A stretch of 64,000 nucleotides of DNA from Taibaiella soli (GTDB taxonomy: Bacteria > Bacteroidota > Bacteroidia > Chitinophagales > Chitinophagaceae). How positions within the stretch are numbered: position 1 is the first letter of the stretch; the number at the start of each line of letters is the position of its first letter. Location: positions 106,158-170,157 of the forward strand of contig NZ_QKTW01000003.1 of NCBI RefSeq assembly GCF_003236175.1. The letters are read 5' to 3'. The notes beneath the pieces were generated by a model, which saw only the letters and a list, made by a program, of their open reading frames with translations, made no database searches and had not been told where the DNA came from. Position numbers and translations under genes: made by a program. This document shows positions 1-9,101 of the stretch, piece after piece.

Positions 1-2
1 CT

Positions 3-1922
3 TTTTCGCTTCGTAAATACGAAGATTGGCAAAAGAACGGAGCTGCAGCGATTGAAATCACAGATGAAGATCTAAAACTTTTTACAGACAGTAATAAACA
101 CATCCGCATTGCGCAAAGCCGCGCGATTCTTGGTAGCCTGTATAAAAAAGAGGACCAACTGAATGGGCAGCATTTTATGCTCGATTTGGTAACCGCCGCC
201 GGCCCATCTGCGGGCAACTTATTAGGGCGGTTTGCTTATGCCGATTCGGAGATTTGCGACTTCACCCGCAGTCTGCTTTTGGCGGAGGAGCAACAAGACC
301 CTGATGTGATTTTTGCAGAAATAGCGCATTTGCCACAGGCCCGCATTGGCAATATTATTTTGCGACCGTTGTTGAGGGCATTTGAAATTCCTTATGTTGG
401 TCTGAGCAGTGCCAGCGAAGAGAACCAGATTAAACTGGGAGATCTATGGGTGAAAGTGGAAGGCGGCGAAATTGTTTTATGGAGCAAAAAAAATAACAAG
501 CGGGTGATACCGCGACTTACTACCGCACATAATTATAACTTTCAAAGTCTGCCGGTATATAAATTTCTCTGCGATCTGCAGATGCAGGGGTTCGCATTTC
601 CTGCGGCGTGGAGCTGGGGCTTGCTTGATTCTAAGAAATATCTGCCCAGGGTTATGTATAAAAACATAATACTGCGCAAAGCCCGTTGGATTGCAGATAG
701 CGCCGATCTGAAAAATCTGCCGGGAGACCCGGTTGTACTAACTGCAACAGTATTGCAATGGCAAAAAGAACAGAACATTCCCGATAAAGTAGTTTTCGCG
801 GAAGGGGATAATGAACTGCTAATTGATTTTCGTGAACCGCTGGGGCGTGAATTGTTCTTACACTATCTCGCAAAATACAAACGTATTAAACTCGGAGAGT
901 TTTTATTTACAGAGGAAAACGCCGTGGTGCATGATGAGCAGGGCGCACCTTATGTGAATGAAATTATTATCCCGCTGAGTAGGCCTTCTGCAGCCAACTA
1001 TAAGACAAACATCCGTCAGGATAAAGTGTCTGTAAAGCGAACCTTTTTGCCCGGCAGTGAATGGGTGTACTATAAAATATACAGCGGTACCAAAACCGCG
1101 GAGCTATTGCTAAAAGAATACATTTTGCCTTTTGTGGAAGAAGGCGTTGAAAACAATTGGTTCGAACAATTTTTCTTTATTCGCTATCGTGATGAATCGG
1201 CGCATATCAGGCTCCGGTTTTTAGTAGTGGATGCAACAAAAAGACAGGCGTTACAAGAAGCGTTATTCAACATTGTTGCACCATTGCAGGACGAAGGGCT
1301 GATACAAAAAATAGTGTGCGATACTTATGTTCGGGAGTTGGAGCGGTATGGTGGCGACTACATAGTGCAGGCAGAACAATTATTTCATAATGACAGCCTG
1401 TGTGTTTTAAGGTTTTTAGCACTTCTCGATGGCGAAGATGCAGAGCGATATCGGATGCTTTTTGGGCTGAGGGGAATCGACATGTTCCTGAATGATTTTG
1501 GTCTTTCAGTTTTTGAAAAACAGCAGCTGCTTTCCAATATGCAGAAGGCTTTCTATGAAGAGCACGGCGGTCATGCCTCGTTGCAAAAAGTTCTGAATGA
1601 AAAGTATCGCCAGCATCAGAAGGATATATTTGCGCATATGAACAACGAACTGGATGTTTTCAATCAAGTAGACGACGCGGTAGCCGTTTTTCAAATGCGG
1701 TCCGAAATGAATGCGCCCATTATCGAAACACTTATAGGCAATGTTGTCAAGAAGCAATGGTTAAGTTGGTTGCCCAGCTATATTCATATGTACATGAATC
1801 GGCTGTTTGTGGCGCAACAACGAAAGTATGAACTGGCGGTATACCATTTCCTCGAAAAATATTATTCGTCGCAGTTGGCGATTCAAAAATCGAAATCACA
1901 AATTGCCGCCGCAACAGTTTAA
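3..1922 (+). CDS. Lantibiotic dehydratase (LanB-type), C-terminal part, 5' truncated by window edge
   Basis: The frame is open from the left edge of the window, so about 639 residues of a longer protein are visible and the start lies outside. The last ~270 residues match what is known of the SpaB_C / thiopeptide-type bacteriocin biosynthesis domain: a segment beginning SEWVYYKIYSG followed by FFIRYRDESAHIRLRF. The part before it resembles the end of the glutamylation domain of LanB enzymes, which dehydrate Ser/Thr of a precursor peptide using glutamyl-tRNA. A C39-peptidase exporter starts 26 bp downstream and an HlyD adaptor follows, which fits a ribosomally made, modified and exported peptide. 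The precursor gene and any cyclase must be to the left. The family call is firm; lanthipeptide as against another LanB-dependent peptide class is an inference. Confidence 0.85.
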   Translation, partial: FSLRKYEDWQKNGAAAIEITDEDLKLFTDSNKHIRIAQSRAILGSLYKKEDQLNGQHFMLDLVTAAGPSAGNLLGRFAYADSEICDFTRSLLLAEEQQDPDVIFAEIAHLPQARIGNIILRPLLRAFEIPYVGLSSASEENQIKLGDLWVKVEGGEIVLWSKKNNKRVIPRLTTAHNYNFQSLPVYKFLCDLQMQGFAFPAAWSWGLLDSKKYLPRVMYKNIILRKARWIADSADLKNLPGDPVVLTATVLQWQKEQNIPDKVVFAEGDNELLIDFREPLGRELFLHYLAKYKRIKLGEFLFTEENAVVHDEQGAPYVNEIIIPLSRPSAANYKTNIRQDKVSVKRTFLPGSEWVYYKIYSGTKTAELLLKEYILPFVEEGVENNWFEQFFFIRYRDESAHIRLRFLVVDATKRQALQEALFNIVAPLQDEGLIQKIVCDTYVRELERYGGDYIVQAEQLFHNDSLCVLRFLALLDGEDAERYRMLFGLRGIDMFLNDFGLSVFEKQQLLSNMQKAFYEEHGGHASLQKVLNEKYRQHQKDIFAHMNNELDVFNQVDDAVAVFQMRSEMNAPIIETLIGNVVKKQWLSWLPSYIHMYMNRLFVAQQRKYELAVYHFLEKYYSSQLAIQKSKSQIAAATV

Positions 1923-1948
1923 TTATCTAATTATAACCTATAGCTAAG

Positions 1949-4210
1949 ATGTCTTTTCCTTTTTTCAAGCAACATGATGCAATGGATTGCGGGCCTACGT
2001 GCCTGCGCATGATTGCGAAGTACTATGGTAAAGACATCAGTATTACCAAACTCCGTGAATCGGCCAATATTAGCCGGGAAGGGGTTTCCTTGCTGGGGAT
2101 TAGTCAGGCAGCAGAAAAATTTGGCTTTAATACAATCGGTTCCCGCGTCAGTTTTGATCAATTGGACGACGATGCTTTATTGCCTTGTATTTTGCATTGG
2201 CGGCAGAATCATTTTGTGGTGCTCCCACCACAGAATTACAGCAGAAAAAACAAAGGTGAAAAAATTCTGATTGCAGATCCGGCTGAGGGATTGGTACGGG
2301 TCGATAAGAGAACATTTCTTGAAGCCTGGCAGGGGCGCAATAATGAGGGGCTGATTCTGGAACTGGAACCTACAGAGGCCTTTTACGACCTGGAAGAAGA
2401 AAAGAGCAAAGGCATTTCCTGGAGCTTATTGTTTTTTCAGATCCGGAAACACCGTCAGTATTTTTTTCAGGTTTTTTTAGGGTTGCTGGTGGGCAGTCTG
2501 TTGCAGCTGATCTTTCCTTTTCTTACCCAGAGTATCGTTGATACTGGTATCAATACGCACAACCTGCAGTTTATCTATATTGTGCTGGCCGCACAGTTCA
2601 TGCTTTTTATTGCAAAAAATGCGGTGGAGTTTATCCGTAGCCGTTTACTGCTTTTTATCAGCACAAGAGTCAATGCCTCGTTGCTGACCGGATTTTGGTA
2701 TAAGCTCATGAAATTGCCGCTTTCTTATTTTGATACCAAACTGACCGGCGATATTCAGCAAAGATTGCAAGACCAGCAGCAGATTGAAAATTTCCTGACG
2801 GGCAGCAGTTTGTCGGTGCTTTTTTCGGTGATTAATCTCTTTGTGTTCTCCATCGTTTTATTCATATACAGTCTTCCTGTGTTCGGTATTTTTGTCGCGG
2901 GCAGCCTTTTGTACTTTTTATGGGTAAAGCTGTTTATGGTTCGCCGGCGAGAACTTAACTACAAGCGGTTTTCTATAGCTAGCAAAGAACATACCAGTAC
3001 TACGCAGCTCATTTTGGGCATGCAGGAAATCAAGCTCAATAATGCCGAACGTTTTTTTCGCTGGGATTGGCAACATCTGCAGGCGAGGTTGTTTCAACTG
3101 AGTTTTAAAAATCTTTCGCTCAACCAGTATCAGCAGGCAGGTGCGTTATTTATTAACGAAGGGAAAAATATTCTAATTACGTTTTTTGTTGCCAAACTGG
3201 TGCTGGACGGGCAACTGACCCTCGGCACTATGCTGGCAATTCAGTACATTATAGGGCAACTGAACAGTCCAGTGGAACAGTTGATCGGCTTTACGCAGAA
3301 TTACCAGGATGCGAAAATTGCCTTAGAGCGCTTAAGTGAAATTTATCAGGTACCGGATGAAGAACCTTCTGAAAGCGACCTGGTGAAAATCTTGCCGCAA
3401 CAAAAAGCGATCCATTTGCAAAACCTCAATTTTGCTTACGCAGGCGCTTTGTCGGTTCCCGTTTTGAAAAATATTAATCTGACAATACCCGAGAAAAAAG
3501 TAACGGCAATTGTAGGTATGAGTGGCAGTGGCAAAACTACCTTGCTTAAATTATTGCTCAAATTTTATGATGAATATTCCGGCAATATTTCAATCGGAGG
3601 TAATAAATATCGCGAGATCAGCAGAGAAAATGGAAGTGTAAACGGCTTTGATAAAATTGAAAGTAGCGGCGCCGATCTGAAAACAATCAGTCATTCTTTC
3701 TGGCGTGACCATTGCGGATGTGTGATGCAGGACGGTTATATTTTTAATGATACCATTATGCGCAATATAGCCGTGGGGGAAGAAACACCCAATCGCGAAC
3801 TATTGATATATGCCTGTCGCATCGCCAATATCCTTCCGTTTGTCGAATCACTTCCATTAGGGTTTAATACTAAAATAGGGATGGAGGGAAATGGCATCAG
3901 TCAGGGACAAAGACAACGGCTGCTGATTGCGCGGGCGGTTTATAAACAACCGGAATATATATTTTTCGACGAAGCTACTAATGCTTTGGACGCGAATAAT
4001 GAACGTGTGATTATGGAAAATCTCAATCATTTTTTCAGCGGGAAAACTGTTGTGGTTGTAGCACATCGCTTGAGCACAGTAAAAAATGCAGACAGAATTG
4101 TGGTGTTACACGAAGGCGAAATTGTAGAGGAAGGAACGCACGAAACACTGGCCAACAACCGCGGTTATTATTATGAACTGGTAAAGAATCAACTGGAATT
4201 GGGAAATTAA
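1949..4210 (+). CDS. Peptidase-containing ABC transporter (C39 bacteriocin-processing exporter, PCAT)
   Basis: A 753-residue inner-membrane exporter that cleaves the leader of a secreted peptide and pumps the product out. The N-terminal C39 cysteine protease has its triad in place: C14 in MDCGPTC, H88 in QNHFVVL and D110 in ILIADP. Hydrophobic segments between about 150 and 420 form the ABC exporter membrane domain. The nucleotide-binding domain has Walker A GMSGSGKTT (K529), a signature ISQGQ near 650, Walker B FFDEAT (D674, E675) and the switch His H706. Odd point: between Walker A and the Q-loop (about 550-575) there is an extra stretch of ~20 residues (around YREISRENGSVNGFDKIES) not usual in this family. 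It starts 26 bp after the dehydratase and ends 6 bp before the HlyD gene, so all three are probably one operon. The ATG is preceded by no Shine-Dalgarno sequence, normal for Bacteroidota. Confidence 0.95.
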   Translation: MSFPFFKQHDAMDCGPTCLRMIAKYYGKDISITKLRESANISREGVSLLGISQAAEKFGFNTIGSRVSFDQLDDDALLPCILHWRQNHFVVLPPQNYSRKNKGEKILIADPAEGLVRVDKRTFLEAWQGRNNEGLILELEPTEAFYDLEEEKSKGISWSLLFFQIRKHRQYFFQVFLGLLVGSLLQLIFPFLTQSIVDTGINTHNLQFIYIVLAAQFMLFIAKNAVEFIRSRLLLFISTRVNASLLTGFWYKLMKLPLSYFDTKLTGDIQQRLQDQQQIENFLTGSSLSVLFSVINLFVFSIVLFIYSLPVFGIFVAGSLLYFLWVKLFMVRRRELNYKRFSIASKEHTSTTQLILGMQEIKLNNAERFFRWDWQHLQARLFQLSFKNLSLNQYQQAGALFINEGKNILITFFVAKLVLDGQLTLGTMLAIQYIIGQLNSPVEQLIGFTQNYQDAKIALERLSEIYQVPDEEPSESDLVKILPQQKAIHLQNLNFAYAGALSVPVLKNINLTIPEKKVTAIVGMSGSGKTTLLKLLLKFYDEYSGNISIGGNKYREISRENGSVNGFDKIESSGADLKTISHSFWRDHCGCVMQDGYIFNDTIMRNIAVGEETPNRELLIYACRIANILPFVESLPLGFNTKIGMEGNGISQGQRQRLLIARAVYKQPEYIFFDEATNALDANNERVIMENLNHFFSGKTVVVVAHRLSTVKNADRIVVLHEGEIVEEGTHETLANNRGYYYELVKNQLELGN

Positions 4211-4216
4211 AAGATT

Positions 4217-5581
4217 ATGCCAGAGCAGATTTACAACCGTACGAACATAGATGAATTGCCTGCGGCGCATTTAATGAACGAGGAAGAAACCGCACCCGTC
4301 CTGGATGAGATTATTTCCAGCAAACCCGGATACCTGGTGCGCAAAGGAACAGCTATTATTATGGTGGTGCTTGGATTGCTGATTGCCGGCGCCGGTTTCA
4401 TACATTATCCCGATGTGCTGGAAGGGGCAGTCATGGTTACTACCGATCCATTGCCTATCGAACTGAAAGCTCAGGCTAGTGGCAGAGTAGAGCGATTGTT
4501 TATTCATGAAAATGATCTTGTCGCGAAAAACACTGTTATAGCAGAGATAGAAAATAATACCGGGTTGCAGAATATTCAGATATTGGAAGAGCGAATTGAC
4601 AGTATTCTTTCCGCATTACAACAAAATGATCTGATTGTACTGAATCGTTTTACAATAGAGAATCTGCAATCGCTCGGTGACGGACAGACCGCTTATAATC
4701 AGTTGCTGCAAAATCTTTCAGCGTATTTGTTGGTGAAACAACAACATGTTTTTGGCAAAAGGATGGACAACATTCAATTACAAAATAGTCAGTATCAAAA
4801 ACTGGCAGTTATTAATAAAGAGGAGACAGAGCTTATCAATAGTGAATTAAAGCAAGCGGCCGAACAGTTTAAGGCTAATGAGAAATTATACAATGAGAAA
4901 GTAATCAGCAGGCAGGAGTATTTTGATGAAGCAGCAAAATTGCGCCAGAAACAATTAAGCCTGGAGCAGCAAAAGCGAGGTAGGGTACAAAACAGCATTA
5001 ATATTTCCGACAACAGTAAGCAGCTTTTTGAAATGACTTATAACAAAGAGGAAAAAGAAAATACGCTGATACTGGGAATACGGGAACAAATACGCAATCT
5101 CCAGAATTTTACGACAACGTGGCGCCGGCAGTTTTTGATCACTGCGCCATATTCCGGGAATATTTATTGGTTGAGACCTTTGCAGTCTAATGAATTGGTA
5201 AATGCTGGTGAAGCGCTCTTTTCAATTGTCCCCGATAAATTTCATTACCTGGCCTATGTACAACTTTCTGCCAATGGGCTTGGTAAAATAAAAAAGGCGC
5301 AAACGACACATTTGTTGCTGGATCATTTTCCGTACAATGAGTATGGATATTTGAAAGGAACAGTAACGTCTGTAAGTATGATACCACAAAGCCCCGGAAC
5401 TACCCAGGAAGCAGGTGCGGCCACTTATCGCGCTATAGTGGCATTGCCCGACTCACTGGTAACAAGCTATCATAAAAAAATTCCATTTTCTCCGGAGATG
5501 TCTGGTACTGCGCGTATTATTACCAAAGACAGAAATCTGTTAGAGCGTCTTCTTTCTTTTTTGGCAAAGGTAGAGAAGTAA
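4217..5581 (+). CDS. HlyD family secretion protein (periplasmic adaptor)
   Basis: 454 residues. One membrane anchor lies at about 44-62 (GTAIIMVVLGLLIAGAGF), followed by a lipoyl/biotinyl-type half motif (IELKAQASGRVERLFIHEND), a long Gln/Glu/Lys-rich coiled coil (about 110-300) and a C-terminal beta-rich region containing the second half motif (ITAPYSGNIYWLRPL). This is the standard membrane-fusion protein layout; such adaptors connect an inner-membrane exporter to an outer-membrane channel. It begins 6 bp after the C39 exporter, so the pair is likely to export the peptide made by the upstream LanB enzyme. No outer-membrane TolC-like gene follows; the channel must be encoded elsewhere. Confidence 0.93.
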   Translation: MPEQIYNRTNIDELPAAHLMNEEETAPVLDEIISSKPGYLVRKGTAIIMVVLGLLIAGAGFIHYPDVLEGAVMVTTDPLPIELKAQASGRVERLFIHENDLVAKNTVIAEIENNTGLQNIQILEERIDSILSALQQNDLIVLNRFTIENLQSLGDGQTAYNQLLQNLSAYLLVKQQHVFGKRMDNIQLQNSQYQKLAVINKEETELINSELKQAAEQFKANEKLYNEKVISRQEYFDEAAKLRQKQLSLEQQKRGRVQNSINISDNSKQLFEMTYNKEEKENTLILGIREQIRNLQNFTTTWRRQFLITAPYSGNIYWLRPLQSNELVNAGEALFSIVPDKFHYLAYVQLSANGLGKIKKAQTTHLLLDHFPYNEYGYLKGTVTSVSMIPQSPGTTQEAGAATYRAIVALPDSLVTSYHKKIPFSPEMSGTARIITKDRNLLERLLSFLAKVEK

Positions 5582-5719
5582 AACAGCGTGCTGCTTTTCT
5601 CCTCGCTGCACTATGATCTCTTTTGGCAGTTTAATTGTTTTAGAATGAGTATTTTATATTTTATTTTAACGACTTCTGCTTTATAGCGGTTCCGATTTCA
5701 TAACCACATCCGAATTTTT

Positions 5720-5727
5720 TACCTTTG
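5720..5727 (+). promoter_or_regulatory. Bacteroidota-type -7 promoter box of the acyl carrier protein operon
   Basis: TACCTTTG, an exact match to the TAnnTTTG -7 consensus, about 90 bp before the ACP start. No good -33 TTG is visible at the usual distance. It gives the flexirubin-like cluster its own promoter, separate from the exporter operon. Confidence 0.6.
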
Positions 5728-5818
5728 CGGTCCAAACACTGTTTACCCAATAGTGTTTTATTTAATTTAAAACGAGATCAGATAAGGTCCTGTGCGTTGA
5801 TCTGATTGAAATTGGATT

Positions 5819-6073
5819 ATGAACCAGAAAGAAATTATTGAACGAATTAATGCCCTGATGGTAGAAGATTTTGAAGTGGACGAAGCTGCCATCACGCCAG
5901 AAGCCAGCCTCAAAGAAACTTTAGAATTGGACAGCCTCGATTATATTGACCTGGTTGTTGCTATTGAACAGAATTTCGGCTTTAAAGTAAAACCGGAAGA
6001 TTTTCAACAAATGCACACCATCCAGGATTTCTATAATTATGTAGCTAATCGCCTGGAAGTGGCCAATGCCTGA
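5819..6073 (+). CDS. Acyl carrier protein
   Basis: 84 residues, the usual ACP length, acidic. The phosphopantetheine attachment motif LELDSLDYIDLV places the modified serine at S39. It carries growing acyl chains as thioesters for the enzymes encoded next to it. The next gene starts 8 bp before the stop codon of this one, a translational-coupling overlap. With a ketosynthase, dehydratase, thioesterase and acyltransferase downstream, it is more likely a dedicated ACP of a specialised type II fatty-acid/polyketide pathway than the housekeeping acpP, which normally sits next to fabF. That pathway assignment is an inference. Confidence 0.93.
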   Translation: MNQKEIIERINALMVEDFEVDEAAITPEASLKETLELDSLDYIDLVVAIEQNFGFKVKPEDFQQMHTIQDFYNYVANRLEVANA

Positions 6074-6965
6074 TAAAAAGCAGTGGGAAGGCCGGTCCCG
6101 GGCATCCACCACCGGCTACGCCATTTTTGTGTGGCTGCTGGAGCACGGCGGCATCAAACCTGCCTATGCTTTACTGCATTTTGTTACCATCTATTATCGT
6201 TTGTTTGTACCGGCGGCCATTCGTCCGCTCCGGTATCTTTATCGCGAACGGTTACAATTTACCAAGGCCGAAACTAATCGATTAATCCGCCGAAATCTGC
6301 TCATTTTCGGACAGACACTGATCGATAAAATCATTGTGCTCGCGGGCATCAAAAATCCGCTCACATTTAGTCATCCGGGTATCGAATATCTGGAAGATAT
6401 GGTGAAAGAAGGAAAAGGTGGATTGCTGGTTAGTGCGCACCTGGGCAACTGGGAAGTGGCTGGTCATATGCTGAAACGCCTGGAGTCAACCATCAATATT
6501 CTGATGTATGACGGTGAGGCTGAGCAGATCAAGGATTTTATGGAGCGTTTTGATGCGAAGCGTTCTTTCAATATTATTTACATCCGCGAAGACCTTTCGC
6601 ATATTTACGAGATCAGCGCCGCTTTGCAGCGTAATGAATTTGTGTGTTTGCATGCCGATCGTTTCCGTCCGGGAAATCGTACGGTAAAACATTCATTTTT
6701 AGGTGTGGAAACCGAATTTCCGGTCGGGCCATTTGTCCTTGCGTCTAAGCTGAAAGCGCCGGTTTGTTTTGTATTTGCCTTTAAAGAAACTAATTTTCAT
6801 TACAGTTTTTATGCGCCTTACGCTGCCAGAACCTATGAGGGCCGCGGCATGGAAGGCGCCACACGCATGCTGGAAGATTATGTGCAGTTGCTGGAGCAGG
6901 GATTGAAAGATCATCCGGAGCAATGGTTTAACTACTTTGAATTCTGGCCTAATGGATCAGCCTAA
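6066..6965 (+). CDS. LpxL/LpxM-like lysophospholipid acyltransferase (LPLAT superfamily)
   Basis: 299 residues. The catalytic HX4E motif is SAHLGNWE (H125, E130), typical of lipid A late acyltransferases and related LPLAT proteins; a second conserved block is HADRFRPG at ~200. Such enzymes transfer an acyl chain from ACP or CoA at the inner membrane. The start overlaps the ACP stop by 8 bp and the end overlaps the next gene by 14 bp, so the three are tightly coupled. In flexirubin and aryl-polyene clusters a gene of this family usually accompanies the ACP and is thought to attach the polyene acyl chain; that role is carried over from family knowledge, not shown here. It could also act on lipid A. 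Confidence 0.88.
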   Translation: MPDKKQWEGRSRASTTGYAIFVWLLEHGGIKPAYALLHFVTIYYRLFVPAAIRPLRYLYRERLQFTKAETNRLIRRNLLIFGQTLIDKIIVLAGIKNPLTFSHPGIEYLEDMVKEGKGGLLVSAHLGNWEVAGHMLKRLESTINILMYDGEAEQIKDFMERFDAKRSFNIIYIREDLSHIYEISAALQRNEFVCLHADRFRPGNRTVKHSFLGVETEFPVGPFVLASKLKAPVCFVFAFKETNFHYSFYAPYAARTYEGRGMEGATRMLEDYVQLLEQGLKDHPEQWFNYFEFWPNGSA

Positions 6966-7365
6966 AATATTTGCTTATATACCGCAGCGCCCGCCTTTTG
7001 TAATGGTGGATGAATTGCTGCGTGCCGATGAACAGCTTTCGCAAACATCGTTCACAATCCGGGAAGGACATCTGTTTGTAGAAAATGGTGTTTTTACCGA
7101 ACCTGGTCTCGTGGAAAACATGGCGCAGACGGCCGCCGCAGGAACAGGTTTTAAAGCTGCGCAGAAAGATGAACCAGCGCCTGTTGGTTTTATCGGTGCG
7201 CTGAAAGGCCTAAACATTAAGGAACTGCCCAAAGTAGGTGATACCATTACAACTGATATTTCTTTCTTGCATCAGGTAATGAATGCACATGTGGTCATCG
7301 GAAGGATTTATTGCGGCAAGCGCGAAATCGCGAGCTGCGAATTCAAGATATTTATCCAAACCTAA
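6952..7365 (+). CDS. FabZ/ApeP-like 3-hydroxyacyl-ACP dehydratase (hotdog fold)
   Basis: 137 residues from the ATG at 6952; an in-frame TTG 15 bp earlier is a weaker start. The protein opens with IPQRPPFVMVDELL, the FabZ entry motif (usually PHRxPF), then has the GH motif (H40) and EPGLVENMAQ with E55, equivalent to the catalytic His and acidic residue of FabZ; the segment between PG and the Glu is two residues shorter than in FabZ. It would remove water from 3-hydroxyacyl-ACP during chain extension. It overlaps the acyltransferase gene by 14 bp. Its small size and the neighbouring ketosynthase fit a specialised polyene pathway dehydratase. Confidence 0.8.
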   Translation: MDQPKIFAYIPQRPPFVMVDELLRADEQLSQTSFTIREGHLFVENGVFTEPGLVENMAQTAAAGTGFKAAQKDEPAPVGFIGALKGLNIKELPKVGDTITTDISFLHQVMNAHVVIGRIYCGKREIASCEFKIFIQT

Positions 7366-7379
7366 ACAGAAACACAATC

Positions 7380-8012
7380 ATGAAAAAACTGCTTGCCCTC
7401 CTTGTCGCCTGCGTGTTTAGTTTAAATCTTCGCGCCGAAACTAAAGCTGATATTTTTAATCAGCAAGTCGCCATTACGTGGCTTGGTCTTGATTTTTCCC
7501 AATTAGTATTTATCGGTTCTGCTACCCAATATCATGACGCAGGAACTGTTACTAATGATGATCTGCGTAATAAATATTTTCCAGGCTGGAATGACCTTGT
7601 CATCAAAGAAAAAGACAAATATAATATAGCGGATGCGGTGCATCGTACCGACGTAAGCTATGCGACGGAAATAACAGCCAAGGCCAATGCTAAAATTCCC
7701 GATCATGATTTCTTTAGTACGAATGAAAGCGATTTTCAGAAGCTCAATGAACAAAAGATTGGCGATTTGGTGAAGAAATATGACTTTCAGGGAAAGACTG
7801 GAATTGGTCTGATGTTTTTCGTGGATGGTATGAATAAATCTGCAGCAAAGGCGTCTGTGTGGGTGACGTTTGTGGACATGAAAACAAAAAAAGTTCTGCT
7901 TACTGAGCATGAAATTGAAAAGAGTGGTGGTTTTGGTTTTCGCAATTATTGGGCAAAGTCATTTTACAATGTCCTGATCACGATAAAGTCCAATTTCAAA
8001 AGCTGGGAATAA
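7380..8012 (+). CDS. Secreted/periplasmic protein of unknown function
   Basis: 210 residues, starting at the ATG at 7380, 14 bp after the dehydratase stop; a longer reading from 7311 would run into the dehydratase and puts the signal peptide inside the protein, so it was discarded. A signal peptide (MKKLLALLVACVFSLNLRA) is clear. The mature part is rich in Lys, Asp and Phe and has no motif that I recognise; the end (KVLLTEHEIEKSGG, then FRNYWAKSFYNVL) looks like a compact alpha/beta domain. It is placed inside the fatty-acid-type cluster and probably cotranscribed with it, but no function can be given. Confidence 0.75.
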   Translation: MKKLLALLVACVFSLNLRAETKADIFNQQVAITWLGLDFSQLVFIGSATQYHDAGTVTNDDLRNKYFPGWNDLVIKEKDKYNIADAVHRTDVSYATEITAKANAKIPDHDFFSTNESDFQKLNEQKIGDLVKKYDFQGKTGIGLMFFVDGMNKSAAKASVWVTFVDMKTKKVLLTEHEIEKSGGFGFRNYWAKSFYNVLITIKSNFKSWE

Positions 8013-8085
8013 TTTTCAGGGGTTGTAGTGGCGACCAGCGCTAATAACGTATCACTTACAACTAATAACTTATAACTAATTAGCA

Positions 8086-8505
8086 ATGCCTTGTGTACTC
8101 TGGATTTCAGGAGATTTTAATACCGATACTTTAGCGGAATCAATTCGCCTGAAGCCGTATAAAAAAATTGAGAAGGGGGAAGTAATAACCACTAAAGATG
8201 GCCCGAAGAAATACGAACATGCACTTTGTGGCTTCGATGTGAGCAACAAAGATTTTACGGATTTTCAGGCAATGGTTGGTGATGCGGTGTCTTTCCTCGA
8301 AACAAATTTCAATAATCTGCAGGCGCTTGCCGAAATGCAGGGTATCACCGCCAGACTTGATTTTGGTTATTTCTCCACTTTTATGGATACCAAGATTGTA
8401 GCGCAATATGATACGATTCCATTTCAGCTTTCCCGCCTTGCCGGCAACCTGAGAATAGATATCGAACTTTCGCAGTACTGGCACGCACAGCCGTCACAAG
8501 GTTAA
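8086..8505 (+). CDS. DUF4279-like protein
   Basis: 139 residues, no signal peptide or membrane segment. The opening LWISGDFNTDTLAESIRLKP, then KIEKGE, and the ending RLAGNLRIDIELSQYW resemble the DUF4279 pattern (an 'I.G' start, a conserved L.P turn, a late 'IDIE' strand). The function of that family is unknown; members often occur in polymorphic-toxin or general stress contexts. It sits 73 bp after the previous gene, with a leader made of the ACTTATAACTAA-type microrepeat found elsewhere in the window. The assignment is by eye and moderate. Confidence 0.6.
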   Translation: MPCVLWISGDFNTDTLAESIRLKPYKKIEKGEVITTKDGPKKYEHALCGFDVSNKDFTDFQAMVGDAVSFLETNFNNLQALAEMQGITARLDFGYFSTFMDTKIVAQYDTIPFQLSRLAGNLRIDIELSQYWHAQPSQG

Positions 8506-8672
8506 TCCGTTAAATCGTTAATTGGTTAAATCAGGTGTTACCTTTTTTTGAAGATGGTAAAGGGGTAGATTGATAATTTGTTAATCCGCATTGCACCCAA
8601 TTTCCCCTTTAACATTTTAACCAATTACCCGAGGCAAAAACGTATCTTGCCGCCTCAAAACGGCAGTGCAGC

Positions 8673-9101
8673 GTGCGAAAGACGTTAACTCATATTACAG
8701 AACAGGAAGTAAAATTCAGTGAAGCCGATCCGCTGGGCATCGTCTGGCACGGACATTTCATTCGTTATTTCGAGGATGGACGTGAGGCATTCGGTGAAGC
8801 TTACGGCCTCCGATACCTGGATCTGTACCGTCAGAATATCGTAGTGCCGATTGTAAATATCAACTGCGATTACAAGCGCATTCTGCGTTATGGCCACCGC
8901 ATCCGTTTAGAAACAACGTACCATGATTCTCCCGCGGCCAAGCTCATTTTTCATTACGCAATTTTTGATGCGGTAAAAAATGAAAAAGTAGCAACCGGTA
9001 GTTCTGTGCAAGTGTTCATGGCGAAAGAAGATATGGAGTTGATGCTGACGATTCCGCCGTTTATGCAGGAATGGAAAGAGAAATGGCTGCACACAAAATG
9101 A
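8673..9101 (+). CDS. YbgC/4HBT-type acyl-CoA (acyl-ACP) thioesterase
   Basis: 142 residues with a GTG start; there is no in-frame ATG before it. The hotdog active-site segment is FSEADPLGIVWHGHFIRYFE with the catalytic Asp at D19, as in 4-hydroxybenzoyl-CoA thioesterases. It would release acyl chains from CoA or ACP. The stop codon overlaps the start of the ketosynthase as ATGA (9098-9101), so the two are translationally coupled. In flexirubin/aryl-polyene clusters a thioesterase of this family is a standard member, which supports the pathway call. A weak TATCTTGC box 22 bp before the GTG could give a separate promoter. Confidence 0.85.
   Translation: MRKTLTHITEQEVKFSEADPLGIVWHGHFIRYFEDGREAFGEAYGLRYLDLYRQNIVVPIVNINCDYKRILRYGHRIRLETTYHDSPAAKLIFHYAIFDAVKNEKVATGSSVQVFMAKEDMELMLTIPPFMQEWKEKWLHTK

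Noticed and set aside
6952..7365. Loss of the catalytic His in the FabZ-like protein (PQRPPF instead of PHRxPF)
   Set aside because: The catalytic His of FabZ is in the later GH motif, which is present here (H40), with the Glu at E55. The QR change is outside the active-site pair.
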